Of a DNA stretch of 9,107 nt, positions 1 through 6,101 are shown one piece after another; position 1 is the stretch's first letter; each line of letters begins with the position of its first letter. The stretch is from JAHBWI01 sp035715525 (GTDB lineage: Bacteria; Nitrospirota; Nitrospiria; Nitrospirales; Nitrospiraceae). The notes under the pieces were generated by a model. That model was not told where the DNA came from. It saw only the letters and a program-made list of their open reading frames with translations, and did no database searches. Location of the stretch: contig DASTLA010000177.1 of assembly GCA_035715525.1 (NCBI GenBank), positions 1-9,107 on the forward strand, read 5' to 3'. A program made the translations under genes and the position numbers.

Positions 1-309
1 GGGGGTGTGCTGAGCGGTGGTGAGCAACAACAACTTGCAATCGGTCGAGCGATCCTGTCGGACCCCCAAGTCCTGCTGCTGGATGAACCGACCGAGGGCA
101 TTCAGCCGTCGATTGTGGACCACATCGAAGATGTGATCATCGGGTTCAAGGCCACGAGACGCTTCTCGATCGTCTTGGTCGAGCAAGGGCTGCATTTCGC
201 GGCCAGGCTGGCGGATCGATATGTCGTGATGTCAAAAGGAACTGTGGTGGCAGCGGGGCGTGCGGATGAGCTCACTCATGAAGAAGTCAAGAAGCACTTG
301 ACGGTATAG
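1..309 (+). CDS. urtE: Urea ABC transporter ATP-binding protein UrtE (3' part only)
   Basis: The gene runs in from upstream of the window; the reading frame is open from base 1 to TAG at 307-309, giving the last 102 residues. UrtE is one of two cytoplasmic ATPases of the UrtABCDE urea importer, a branched-chain amino-acid type (LivF-like) ABC system. Visible are the ABC signature LSGGEQQQLAIGRA near the start of the fragment, Walker B LLLDEPTEG, and the switch segment LVEQ, where LivF-type proteins have Gln instead of the usual His. The EGIQPSI string after Walker B and the C-terminal HLTV ending are typical of UrtE as I remember it. The Walker A part lies outside the window. A urease operon on the same strand downstream supports urea as the substrate. 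A LivF paralogue is the only real alternative. Confidence 0.9.
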   Translation, partial: GGVLSGGEQQQLAIGRAILSDPQVLLLDEPTEGIQPSIVDHIEDVIIGFKATRRFSIVLVEQGLHFAARLADRYVVMSKGTVVAAGRADELTHEEVKKHLTV

Positions 310-523
310 AGCCATGGGTGTGACCGGACAATCCCTCGTGGTTCTGAACTGCTCACCTTGTGGTGATCTAATGCGGGTTCTGTTGCAAATCAGCCCATAC
401 GTCCTCGCCTCACCCATTTGAATGGAAACGTCCCCTGGCTCGCGAGTGAAGACTCCTGTTGATCTCATCAGCCGCCCTGGCTAGTATGCACGCCACTGTC
501 GCTGGCATGAGAGACGGTCGGAG
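310..523. other. Intergenic region between urtE and the small lipoprotein gene
   Basis: This is 214 bases without a convincing gene on either strand. I see no strong terminator after urtE: the short inverted repeat TCACC/GGTGA at 353-366 has no T-run. A plausible promoter sits at 459-487 (listed separately). The urt and ure clusters may therefore be transcribed both together and, from this promoter, separately. Confidence 0.5.
459..487 (+). promoter_or_regulatory. Candidate sigma70-type promoter for lipoprotein-ureABCFGD
   Basis: TTGATC (459-464) lies 17 bases before TAGTAT (482-487). Each box matches four of six consensus bases, and the spacing is ideal. The expected transcription start is near 494, about 30 bases before the lipoprotein ATG at 524. 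This is pattern matching only. No operator (NtcA-, NtrC- or Fur/Nur-like) could be assigned with confidence. Confidence 0.35.
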
Positions 524-952
524 ATGCCTCGGACAATCCAGCCTCATATTCAATGCAAAGGGCAATGGAGAGGAGTCTACGAAGCGGCTCTGGTCCTCCT
601 GCTCACGGCATGTGCCGGCTGTGCTACTGGGCAGTATACCCCCCTGGTCAGTGCCGACAAGGATCAAGTCGAGCAGCTCAAGGAGAACGTCTATCGCGTC
701 GAATACCGGGTCAGTTCCTTCACTTCCCAGGAGCAGCTGGACGACTATATACGCCGGCGGTCCGCGGAGTTGACGTTGCGGGAGGGATACGATTATTTCC
801 TCCTTTCCCAACGGGCCGACGTACTCGCGCTTTCGCGGCGGACGTCGATGACAGTGACGATGTTCAAAGGCCAGAAGCCGTCCGGCACGACGGACCTGTA
901 CGATGCGAGAGAAATTCTATCCGCACCCGCGGCAGTCCGGAGGACCGATTGA
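524..952 (+). CDS. Small predicted lipoprotein, resembles CC0125/CC1285 family
   Basis: This encodes a 142-residue protein of unknown function. The N-terminus looks like a lipoprotein signal: basic residues K12 and R16, a hydrophobic stretch AALVLLL (21-27), then the lipobox L27-T28-A29-C30. A second cysteine follows at C33. Cleavage before C30 would leave a ~113-residue mature lipoprotein. The mature part (YRVEYRVSSFTSQEQLDDYIRRR and GYDYFLL) recalls the poorly characterised CC0125/CC1285 lipoproteins. That is a memory-based resemblance, not a search result. The start at 524 is the only ATG that keeps the signal sequence, but its ribosome-binding site is weak (GAG directly abuts the ATG). 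The gene lies between urtE and ureA on the same strand, 71 bases before ureA, so co-transcription is likely. A role in urea uptake or urease function is only inferred from position. Confidence 0.68.
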   Translation: MPRTIQPHIQCKGQWRGVYEAALVLLLTACAGCATGQYTPLVSADKDQVEQLKENVYRVEYRVSSFTSQEQLDDYIRRRSAELTLREGYDYFLLSQRADVLALSRRTSMTVTMFKGQKPSGTTDLYDAREILSAPAAVRRTD

Positions 953-1012
953 CGCATGACGGTTGTCGCCTGCCATTGGCATCGCGATGACGTTTGAGGT
1001 TCGACGATGGAC

Positions 1013-1016
1013 GAGG
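1013..1016 (+). promoter_or_regulatory. Ribosome-binding site deciding the ureA start
   Basis: GAGG is seven bases before ATG 1024. It favours that start over the in-frame TTG at 994, which has no such site and would add ten residues not seen at UreA N-termini. Confidence 0.6.
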
Positions 1017-1023
1017 CTTTGAC

Positions 1024-1326
1024 ATGCATCTGACACCGCGCGAGCAGGAAAAATTGTTGATCTATGTCGCGGCGAATCTGGCAAAGGAACGCCGCAAGAG
1101 GGGACTGAAATTGAACCACCCGGAAGCCGTCGCCTTCATCACAGCGGCGATTCTGGAAGGCATTCGCGACGGCAAGAGCGTGTCCGAGTTGATGACCTTC
1201 GGCGCGACCCTGTTGAAGAAGAAAGACGTCATGCCGGGCGTGGCAGAGATGATTCCGGAACTCCAAGTCGAGGGCACGTTTCCCGACGGAACCAAGCTGG
1301 TGACGGTGCATGAGCCGATACGGTAG
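1024..1326 (+). CDS. ureA: Urease gamma subunit UreA
   Basis: This 100-residue protein has the usual length of the free-standing bacterial gamma subunit. It is the smallest structural chain of the (UreABC)3 urease, which hydrolyses urea to ammonia and carbamate in the cytoplasm. The N-terminus MHLTPREQEKLLIY and the segments LKLNHPEAVAFI, EGIRDGKSVSELM, DVMPGVAEMIPELQVEGTFPDG and the final KLVTVHEPI are hallmark UreA sequences. The protein carries no catalytic residues itself; it packs against UreB and UreC. The start at ATG 1024 is supported by a GAGG site and by family length. The gene begins 71 bases after the lipoprotein gene and ends eight bases before ureB, consistent with one transcript. 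UreA and UreB are separate here, unlike the fused subunit of Helicobacter. Confidence 0.97.
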   Translation: MHLTPREQEKLLIYVAANLAKERRKRGLKLNHPEAVAFITAAILEGIRDGKSVSELMTFGATLLKKKDVMPGVAEMIPELQVEGTFPDGTKLVTVHEPIR

Positions 1327-1334
1327 GTGCAGGA

Positions 1335-1832
1335 ATGAAAAAGCGAGCATTAGAGCGAAAGAAGCCTTCCAAAACCGGAGCCCGGAGAGCCGCTTCTGCT
1401 ACTACTAAGGTCAGGTCCCATCAAGAGATCATCCCTGGTGAAATCATCCTCGGCGAAGGTGATGTGATCGCATTGCATGGACGTGAGACGCTTGAATTGA
1501 CCGTCTCGAATACCGGCGATCGGCCGATCCAGGTGGGGTCGCATTGTCATTTCTTCGAAGCCAATCGGGCGCTTAGGTTCGACCGGGAGCGAGCCTATGG
1601 ATTCCGCTTGCAGGTGCCCGCCGGCACCGCCGTGCGGTTCGAGCCGGGCGAGGCCAAGCGGGTGACGCTCGTCGCGCTCGGCGGCAACCGCATTGCCTAC
1701 GGCATCAATGGATTGGTGAACGGCAAGTTGGACGATTCCGAGGTGAAAGGGAAGGCCTTGGCCAGGGCGCAAGACGGGGGCTTCATAACCCCCTCACCTC
1801 CGTCCTCTCCCCCAGGCAGGGGGCGGGGATAA
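1335..1832 (+). CDS. ureB: Urease beta subunit UreB with extended N- and C-termini
   Basis: This 165-residue protein is clearly longer than the ~100-110 residues of many bacterial UreB proteins. The beta-subunit core spans about residues 33-132: IPGEIILGEGDVIALHGRE, then GDRPIQVGSHCHFFEAN (61-77), RFDRERAYGFRL, VPAGTAVRFEPGE (94-106) and GINGLVNGKLDD. Residues 1-30 are a Lys/Arg/Ala-rich extension with no homology I recognise. No alternative in-frame Met exists before the core. Residues 133-150 (SEVKGKALARAQDGGF) resemble tails of some longer UreB proteins. Residues 151-165 are Pro/Ser/Gly/Arg-rich and encoded by a GC-rich palindromic repeat that also supplies the stop codon (listed separately). 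UreB shapes the trimer and supports the active-site flap of UreC. AGGTG at 1325-1329 is a fair ribosome-binding site. Confidence 0.95.
   Translation: MKKRALERKKPSKTGARRAASATTKVRSHQEIIPGEIILGEGDVIALHGRETLELTVSNTGDRPIQVGSHCHFFEANRALRFDRERAYGFRLQVPAGTAVRFEPGEAKRVTLVALGGNRIAYGINGLVNGKLDDSEVKGKALARAQDGGFITPSPPSSPPGRGRG
1788..1832 (+). repeat. GC-rich palindromic repeat at the 3' end of ureB
   Basis: The segment starts CCCCTCACCTCCGTCC and contains an inverted repeat. Bases 1803-1813 pair with 1819-1829 around the loop AGGCA: nine Watson-Crick pairs, one wobble and one mismatch. It looks like the widespread interspersed repeat class with a CCCTCACCC...CTCTCCCC...GGGGAGAGGG pattern. Read in the ureB frame it gives TPSPPSSPPGRGRG and then TAA. 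Membership in a dispersed family is inferred, because only one copy is visible here. It could also act as an mRNA-stabilising hairpin between ureAB and ureC. Confidence 0.6.
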
Positions 1833-1841
1833 ACCCGGATT

Positions 1842-1905
1842 CTGTACGACCGAAGGGCAGAGAATAAGCACCATTTCAGCTCACGTCCTATGCCCTTGCG
1901 TACAG
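1842..1905. repeat. Long inverted repeat in the ureB-ureC gap
   Basis: Left arm 1842-1848 (CTGTACG) pairs with 1899-1905 (CGTACAG), and 1853-1859 (AAGGGCA) pairs with 1891-1897 (TGCCCTT). That is 14 Watson-Crick pairs with a small asymmetric internal loop and a 31-base terminal loop. There is no T-run, so it does not look like an intrinsic terminator. It directly follows the palindromic repeat at the end of ureB. It may be part of the same inserted element, a processing site, or a stabilising hairpin. Confidence 0.55.
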
Positions 1906-1979
1906 CATGAAGTCTGCTCGCAGTTGTTTCTCTCCCCGAGTAGACGGATAAAGTGAGCGCCAGAAAGAGGCATGATCGC

Positions 1980-3707
1980 ATGAAGCTTCCACGCCGCCAA
2001 TACAACGACCTCTACGGTCCCACCGCCGGTGACCGTATTCGTTTGGCCGACACCGGGCTGTTTATAGAAATTACTCGCGACCTCACCGTCCCGGGAGAGG
2101 AGGCCAAGTTCGGCGGCGGCAAAGTCATCAGGGACGGTATGGGGCAATCTCCTGCCGCGACCCGTGCCAAAGGCGCGCTCGACCTCGTCATCACGAACGC
2201 CATCATTCTCGACTGGTGGGGCATCGTGAAGGGAGACATCGGCATTCGCGACGGCCGCATCGTCGGCATCGGCAAGGCAGGTAATCCCGACCTGATGGAC
2301 GGGGTAACGAAAGGCATGGAAGTCGGCCCGGGAACGGAGGTCCTCTCGGCTGAAGGCAAGATCGTCACGGCCGGCGGGATCGATACCCACATTCATTTCA
2401 TTTGCCCGCAGATCATCACCGAAGCGCTCGCCAATGGGCTGACCACATTGATCGGCGGCGGGACGGGCCCGGCCACGGGGACCAATGCCACTACCTGCAC
2501 GCCCGGTCCGTGGAACATTCATCGCATGCTGGAGGCGGCGGACGGCTTTCCCATCAACCTCGGGTTTCTCGGCAAGGGCAACTCATCCTTGCCGGAGGGA
2601 TTGGACGAGCAGGTGGAGGCCGGCGCCATTGGGCTCAAGCTCCACGAGGATTGGGGTACCACGCCGGCCGCGATCGACTGCTGTCTCAGCGTGGCCGAAC
2701 GGTATGATGTGCAAGTCGCCATTCACACGGATACCTTGAACGAAGCCGGTTTCGTCGAAGACAGCATCAAGGCCTTCAAAGGCCGTACGATTCACTCTTT
2801 CCATACGGAGGGAGCCGGCGGAGGCCATGCGCCGGACATTATCAAAGTATGCGGGGAGCCGAACGTCCTGCCGTCCTCCACCAATCCCACAATGCCCTTT
2901 ACCGTCAACACGATGGACGAGCACCTCGATATGCTCATGGTCTGTCACCATCTCAATCCACGTGTGCCGGAAGACATTGCCTTCGCGGAATCGCGTATCA
3001 GGCGCGAGACGATCGCTGCCGAGGACATTCTGCATGACATAGGCGCGATCAGCATCATGTCGTCCGACTCGCAGGCGATGGGTCGGGTTGGAGAGGTGAT
3101 CATCCGAACCTGGCAAACCGCGCACAAGATGAAACTCCAGCGTGGTCATCTCTCGGATCGCGGCATGGAGGCGCCGGACGGCCAGCACGACAACTGGCGA
3201 GCCAGACGCTATGTGGCCAAATATACGATCAATCCCGCGATCGCCCATGGAATCGCCCATGCTGTGGGCTCCATCGAGGTCGGCAAGCTGGCCGACCTGG
3301 TGCTCTGGAAGCCGGCCTTCTTCGGTGTGAAGCCCGAGATGGTCGTGAAAGGCGGATTCCCCATGTCGGCGGCCATGGGCGATCCGAATGCCTCGATCCC
3401 CACACCGCAACCGGTGTTGACGAGGCCCATGTTCGGCAGCTTCGGTCGCGCGCCGTTCCGCACGAGTCTGACTTTCGTCTCTGAGAAGGCCCTGGAGCGC
3501 GAAATTCCCAAGCAGCTCGCTCTGCAAAAGCACGTGGTGGCCGTCAAGGGTTGCCGGGCCATCGGGAAACGCGACTTGAAATTGAATGACGCGCTGCCGG
3601 AGATCGAAGTCGACCCGGAAACGTATGACGTGCGCGCAAACGGGGAGCTGTTGAAGTGTGAACCGCTGGCGATTCTCCCGATGGCGCAACGGTACTTCCT
3701 CTTCTAG
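1980..3707 (+). CDS. ureC: Urease alpha subunit UreC (catalytic)
   Basis: This 575-residue protein matches the usual ~567-572 of bacterial UreC. It is an amidohydrolase-fold enzyme with a binuclear nickel centre that hydrolyses urea. All key residues are visible, offset by +3 from Klebsiella UreC: nickel ligands H137 and H139 (GIDTHIHF), carbamylated lysine K220 (GLKLHEDWG), H249 (IHTDTLNE), H275 (FHTEGAGGGHAPD) and D363 (SSDSQAMGRVGE). Substrate-binding H222, flap cysteine C322 and catalytic H323 (MVCHHL) are also present. The enzyme should therefore be active once nickel is loaded. I chose ATG 1980 (MKLPRRQYNDLYGPTAGDR) because GAGG at 1967-1970 is nine bases upstream and it matches known N-termini; the in-frame GTG at 1953 would add nine residues. 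A 147-base gap separates it from ureB, the largest gap inside the operon. Confidence 0.98.
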   Translation: MKLPRRQYNDLYGPTAGDRIRLADTGLFIEITRDLTVPGEEAKFGGGKVIRDGMGQSPAATRAKGALDLVITNAIILDWWGIVKGDIGIRDGRIVGIGKAGNPDLMDGVTKGMEVGPGTEVLSAEGKIVTAGGIDTHIHFICPQIITEALANGLTTLIGGGTGPATGTNATTCTPGPWNIHRMLEAADGFPINLGFLGKGNSSLPEGLDEQVEAGAIGLKLHEDWGTTPAAIDCCLSVAERYDVQVAIHTDTLNEAGFVEDSIKAFKGRTIHSFHTEGAGGGHAPDIIKVCGEPNVLPSSTNPTMPFTVNTMDEHLDMLMVCHHLNPRVPEDIAFAESRIRRETIAAEDILHDIGAISIMSSDSQAMGRVGEVIIRTWQTAHKMKLQRGHLSDRGMEAPDGQHDNWRARRYVAKYTINPAIAHGIAHAVGSIEVGKLADLVLWKPAFFGVKPEMVVKGGFPMSAAMGDPNASIPTPQPVLTRPMFGSFGRAPFRTSLTFVSEKALEREIPKQLALQKHVVAVKGCRAIGKRDLKLNDALPEIEVDPETYDVRANGELLKCEPLAILPMAQRYFLF

Positions 3708-3711
3708 GCTC

Positions 3712-4458
3712 ATGAAACGGTCCCCGACCGCGCGAAGGAATGATGGGGCGCGCTCAGCGCCTCCCACCGATGTGATGGATACGCTCGCTCTCGTCAACGG
3801 TCTGCGGTTCATCGACAGCTTTTTCCCCTCTGGCGGGTTTGCGTTTTCATCCGGTCTGGAGGCCGCGGTGCAAGGTGGCGCGGTGCGCGGGCCGGATGAA
3901 TTTGCTGCGTTCGTCGTCGAACAACTGCGCCAGCAGCTGGGCACTCGTGAGGCGGTGGCCCTGGGGCTGGCCCATGACGGAGCGACCCAGATGGATCATT
4001 CACTGGTAGTCGGGGTCGATCGAGAGCTGGAGGGCATGAAGCTCGGTGGCGATATGCGCAAGGCCAGCCGGCAAATGGGTCGGCAGGTCCTCCGCATTGC
4101 CGCTGACCATTTTGACGGACCGCTCCTGGGGGAGTACCAGACAGCCGTTGAGTCCGGTGGCGCGCTAGGGCATCTCGCCGTGGCGTTCGGCGTGGTATTG
4201 CAGGCAGCCGGATGGCGCAAAGAAGATGCGATCGCCGGCTTTCTCTACCATTCGGCCGCCGGGTATGCGGCAGCGGCGTTGAAGCTGTTGCCGATCGGCC
4301 AACGGGAATGCCAGCGGTTGCTGCATGAATGGACGAGGCTCATCTGTGAGCTGACCAGGGAGGCAGCCTCAGGACGCGAGTTGTCCGCCTGGACGCCCCT
4401 GCACGACATCTATGCCATGCGCCATAGCCGGCTGGAATCGAGGCTGTTTCGATCGTGA
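3712..4458 (+). CDS. ureF: Urease accessory protein UreF
   Basis: UreF belongs to the UreD-UreF-UreG complex that delivers nickel to apo-urease; it acts as a modulator of UreG GTPase activity. From ATG 3712 the product is 248 residues. The conserved N-terminal motif FPSGGFAFSSGLE sits at residues 38-50, and the C-terminus MRHSRLESRLFRS matches the family's conserved RLFRS ending. The start is uncertain. ATG 3712 is four bases after the ureC stop, which suits translational coupling, but gives a ~20-residue basic/polar leader. ATG 3775 (M22) gives 227 residues and a more typical N-terminus. Neither has a good ribosome-binding site. UreE, often encoded before UreF, is absent between ureC and ureF. 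Confidence 0.93.
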   Translation: MKRSPTARRNDGARSAPPTDVMDTLALVNGLRFIDSFFPSGGFAFSSGLEAAVQGGAVRGPDEFAAFVVEQLRQQLGTREAVALGLAHDGATQMDHSLVVGVDRELEGMKLGGDMRKASRQMGRQVLRIAADHFDGPLLGEYQTAVESGGALGHLAVAFGVVLQAAGWRKEDAIAGFLYHSAAGYAAAALKLLPIGQRECQRLLHEWTRLICELTREAASGRELSAWTPLHDIYAMRHSRLESRLFRS

Positions 4459-4494
4459 CTGCGAAGCCGCCCCCGTCGCGCCTCTCCGTTTTGT

Positions 4495-4515
4495 GAGATA
4501 CGAGATACGAACGAC
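4495..4515 (+). repeat. Short period-7 tandem repeat before ureG
   Basis: GAGATAC occurs twice head to tail (4495-4501, 4502-4508), followed by a degenerate third unit GAACGAC (4509-4515). It lies in the 66-base gap between ureF and ureG, about ten bases before the ureG ATG. Its function is unknown; it may be replication slippage or part of a dispersed short repeat. Confidence 0.45.
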
Positions 4516-4524
4516 GAGTTGAAC

Positions 4525-5199
4525 ATGCATCGTGAAGACGAACATCTGTGCGGCAGCGGTCGAACCACCCGAGCGCGGGCCAAGCATATTCCGGTCATCG
4601 GAGTCGGAGGTCCGGTCGGCTCCGGCAAGACCGCACTGGTCGAGGCGCTCTGCCTCAAATTGCGCGAGCGGTTCAGCCTAGGTGTCGTCACGAACGATAT
4701 CTTTACCAAGGAAGATGCGGAGTTTCTCACGCGACGCGGGGCACTCCCGCAGGACCGCATCCTCGGCGTCGAAACGGGTGGATGTCCCCATACGGCCATT
4801 CGAGAAGACGCGTCTCACAATCAGGAAGCCCTCGATGATCTCGTGAAGCGTCATTCTGACGTCGAGTTGATGTTTGTCGAAAGCGGGGGAGACAATCTGG
4901 CGGCCACCTTCAGTCCTGAGCTGGTCGACAAGGTGATCTATGTGATCGACGTTGCGGCGGGAGACAAAATCCCGCGCAAGGGCGGGCCCGGCATCACGCG
5001 ATCCGACCTCTTGGTGATCAATAAGATCGACCTGGCTCCGCATGTCGGCGCGGATCTAGCAGTGATGGAACGGGACAGCCGAAAGATGCGTGGATCGTCG
5101 CCCGTTCTCTTCACAAATCTGAAAACGGGCCAAGGGCTCAATCAGGTGGTGACTTGGGTCGAGCAATGGCTGCCGCTAAGATCGAACGAGAGACGATAG
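4525..5199 (+). CDS. ureG: Urease accessory GTPase UreG
   Basis: UreG is the SIMIBI-class GTPase that carries nickel and couples GTP hydrolysis to metal insertion into urease with UreD and UreF. The product is 224 residues. Visible motifs are the P-loop G29-PVGSGK-T36, the nickel-binding Cys-Pro-His at C87-P88-H89 (VETGGCPHTAIRED), the conserved ESGGDNLAATFSPEL segment, and the guanine-specificity motif NKIDLA. The N-terminal ~20 residues (MHREDEHLCGSGRTTRARAK) hold two His and one Cys but no true His-rich tract. ATG 4525 is chosen; a TTG six bases upstream is possible. The ribosome-binding site is weak (ACGAG). The gap to ureF is 66 bases and carries a small tandem repeat. Confidence 0.97.
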   Translation: MHREDEHLCGSGRTTRARAKHIPVIGVGGPVGSGKTALVEALCLKLRERFSLGVVTNDIFTKEDAEFLTRRGALPQDRILGVETGGCPHTAIREDASHNQEALDDLVKRHSDVELMFVESGGDNLAATFSPELVDKVIYVIDVAAGDKIPRKGGPGITRSDLLVINKIDLAPHVGADLAVMERDSRKMRGSSPVLFTNLKTGQGLNQVVTWVEQWLPLRSNERR

Positions 5200-5219
5200 A
5201 CGTAACAGGTAAGAGCAGG

Positions 5220-6077
5220 ATGCCAGACGTCCAAGGTCGTCCCCTTATCGAAACTGTCGGGCGGCGCGGTGTCTTGCACCTGGAGTTCGAGCGAGATGGA
5301 TCGCGGACGGTACTTGCGCGGTCATCCTGTACCAGTCCGTGGCACTCCTTCCCACCTTCTTATCTCGACGACAGCGGCTGTGCCTACACCTGGCTCGTCA
5401 ACCCATCCGGCGGTCTCGTCGGCGGCGACGAGGTTGCGGTTGAGGCCCGACTCGATGCGGGCACGCATGTCGTGATGACTAGCCCATCGGCAACCAGGGT
5501 GTACCGGAGTCCGTCTGCTTCCGCAGTGCAGCTCGTCACACTGGAGGTCGGGGCCGATGCCATGTTGGAATGGATGCCCGAGACGACCATTCCTTACGCA
5601 GGTTCGCGGTTCGCTCAGACCATCCAGGTCGCCCTTGCTCCTGGCTCGACCCTGTTGTTGTGGGATGGAATGGCCTCCGGCCGTGTCGGCAGGGGAGAGC
5701 GTTGGGCCTTTGCGGACTATGACAATGAAATCTGCATCGAGACTGCGTCGGGTGGCGCGCTCATCGAGCGGTTCCACCTCCAGCCCGGCTCGCTGGGTGC
5801 CTTTGTCCGCGATTGGGACTATGTGGTCTCATTGTTCGTGGTCAACGATAGCGTGGAGGCGTCCCGATGGGCGAGGATCCAAGAGACGATCGCCGTGGCG
5901 CTCGATTCGTTGGGCAGTGACGTGCTGGGTGGTGTCACCGTCCCCTCGGTTTCCGGCCTGGCGGTCAAGCTGCTTGCGCGCTCGTCGCCTTCACTTGCGA
6001 AGGCTCAAGAGATCGTGTGGGATCGCGTGCGACGTGAATTGCTCGGCTTGTCGCTGCCACTACTAAGACGATACTGA
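5220..6077 (+). CDS. ureD: Urease accessory protein UreD (UreH)
   Basis: UreD is the scaffold that binds apo-urease and receives nickel through the UreF-UreG complex. From ATG 5220 the product is 285 residues, within the usual UreD range. Family motifs are GVLHLEFERDGSRTVLARS near the N-terminus, NPSGGLVGGD (61-70), TSPSATRVYRS (87-97) and LEWMPE (116-121) with IPYAGSRF following. ATG 5220 gives a family-like N-terminus, 20 bases after the ureG stop with AGG at 5207-5209. ATG 5166 would overlap ureG by 34 bases and add 18 residues, and cannot be excluded. It is the last gene of the operon, with only 24 bases to the convergent gene on the other strand and no clear terminator between them. Confidence 0.94.
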   Translation: MPDVQGRPLIETVGRRGVLHLEFERDGSRTVLARSSCTSPWHSFPPSYLDDSGCAYTWLVNPSGGLVGGDEVAVEARLDAGTHVVMTSPSATRVYRSPSASAVQLVTLEVGADAMLEWMPETTIPYAGSRFAQTIQVALAPGSTLLLWDGMASGRVGRGERWAFADYDNEICIETASGGALIERFHLQPGSLGAFVRDWDYVVSLFVVNDSVEASRWARIQETIAVALDSLGSDVLGGVTVPSVSGLAVKLLARSSPSLAKAQEIVWDRVRRELLGLSLPLLRRY

Positions 6078-6101
6078 TTCGCTCTAAACTGCCTCCGAAA
6101 T

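Noticed and set aside
353..366. Inverted repeat TCACC-TTGT-GGTGA after urtE as a terminator
   Set aside because: The stem is only five bp and no T-run follows.
793..1350. 185-codon minus-strand frame over the lipoprotein end and ureA
   Set aside because: It is antisense to ureA, a certain gene, and shows no family motif.
1803..1832. ureB-end hairpin as an intrinsic terminator
   Set aside because: No T-run follows the stem, and the operon clearly continues into ureC with a good ribosome-binding site.
2583..3944. 453-codon open frame on the minus strand across ureC and ureF
   Set aside because: It is antisense to a fully conserved ureC with all active-site residues and crosses the ureC-ureF boundary. 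Its product has the low-complexity Arg/His/Gly look of a GC-rich shadow frame.
5154..5219. Longer ureD starting inside ureG (TTG 5154 or ATG 5166)
   Set aside because: Possible but not preferred: the added residues are not UreD-like, and ATG 5220 gives a typical N-terminus. Noted as an alternative in the ureD entry.
6078..6101. Bidirectional terminator between ureD and the convergent lipoprotein gene
   Set aside because: The 24-base gap has no convincing stem with a T-run on either strand.
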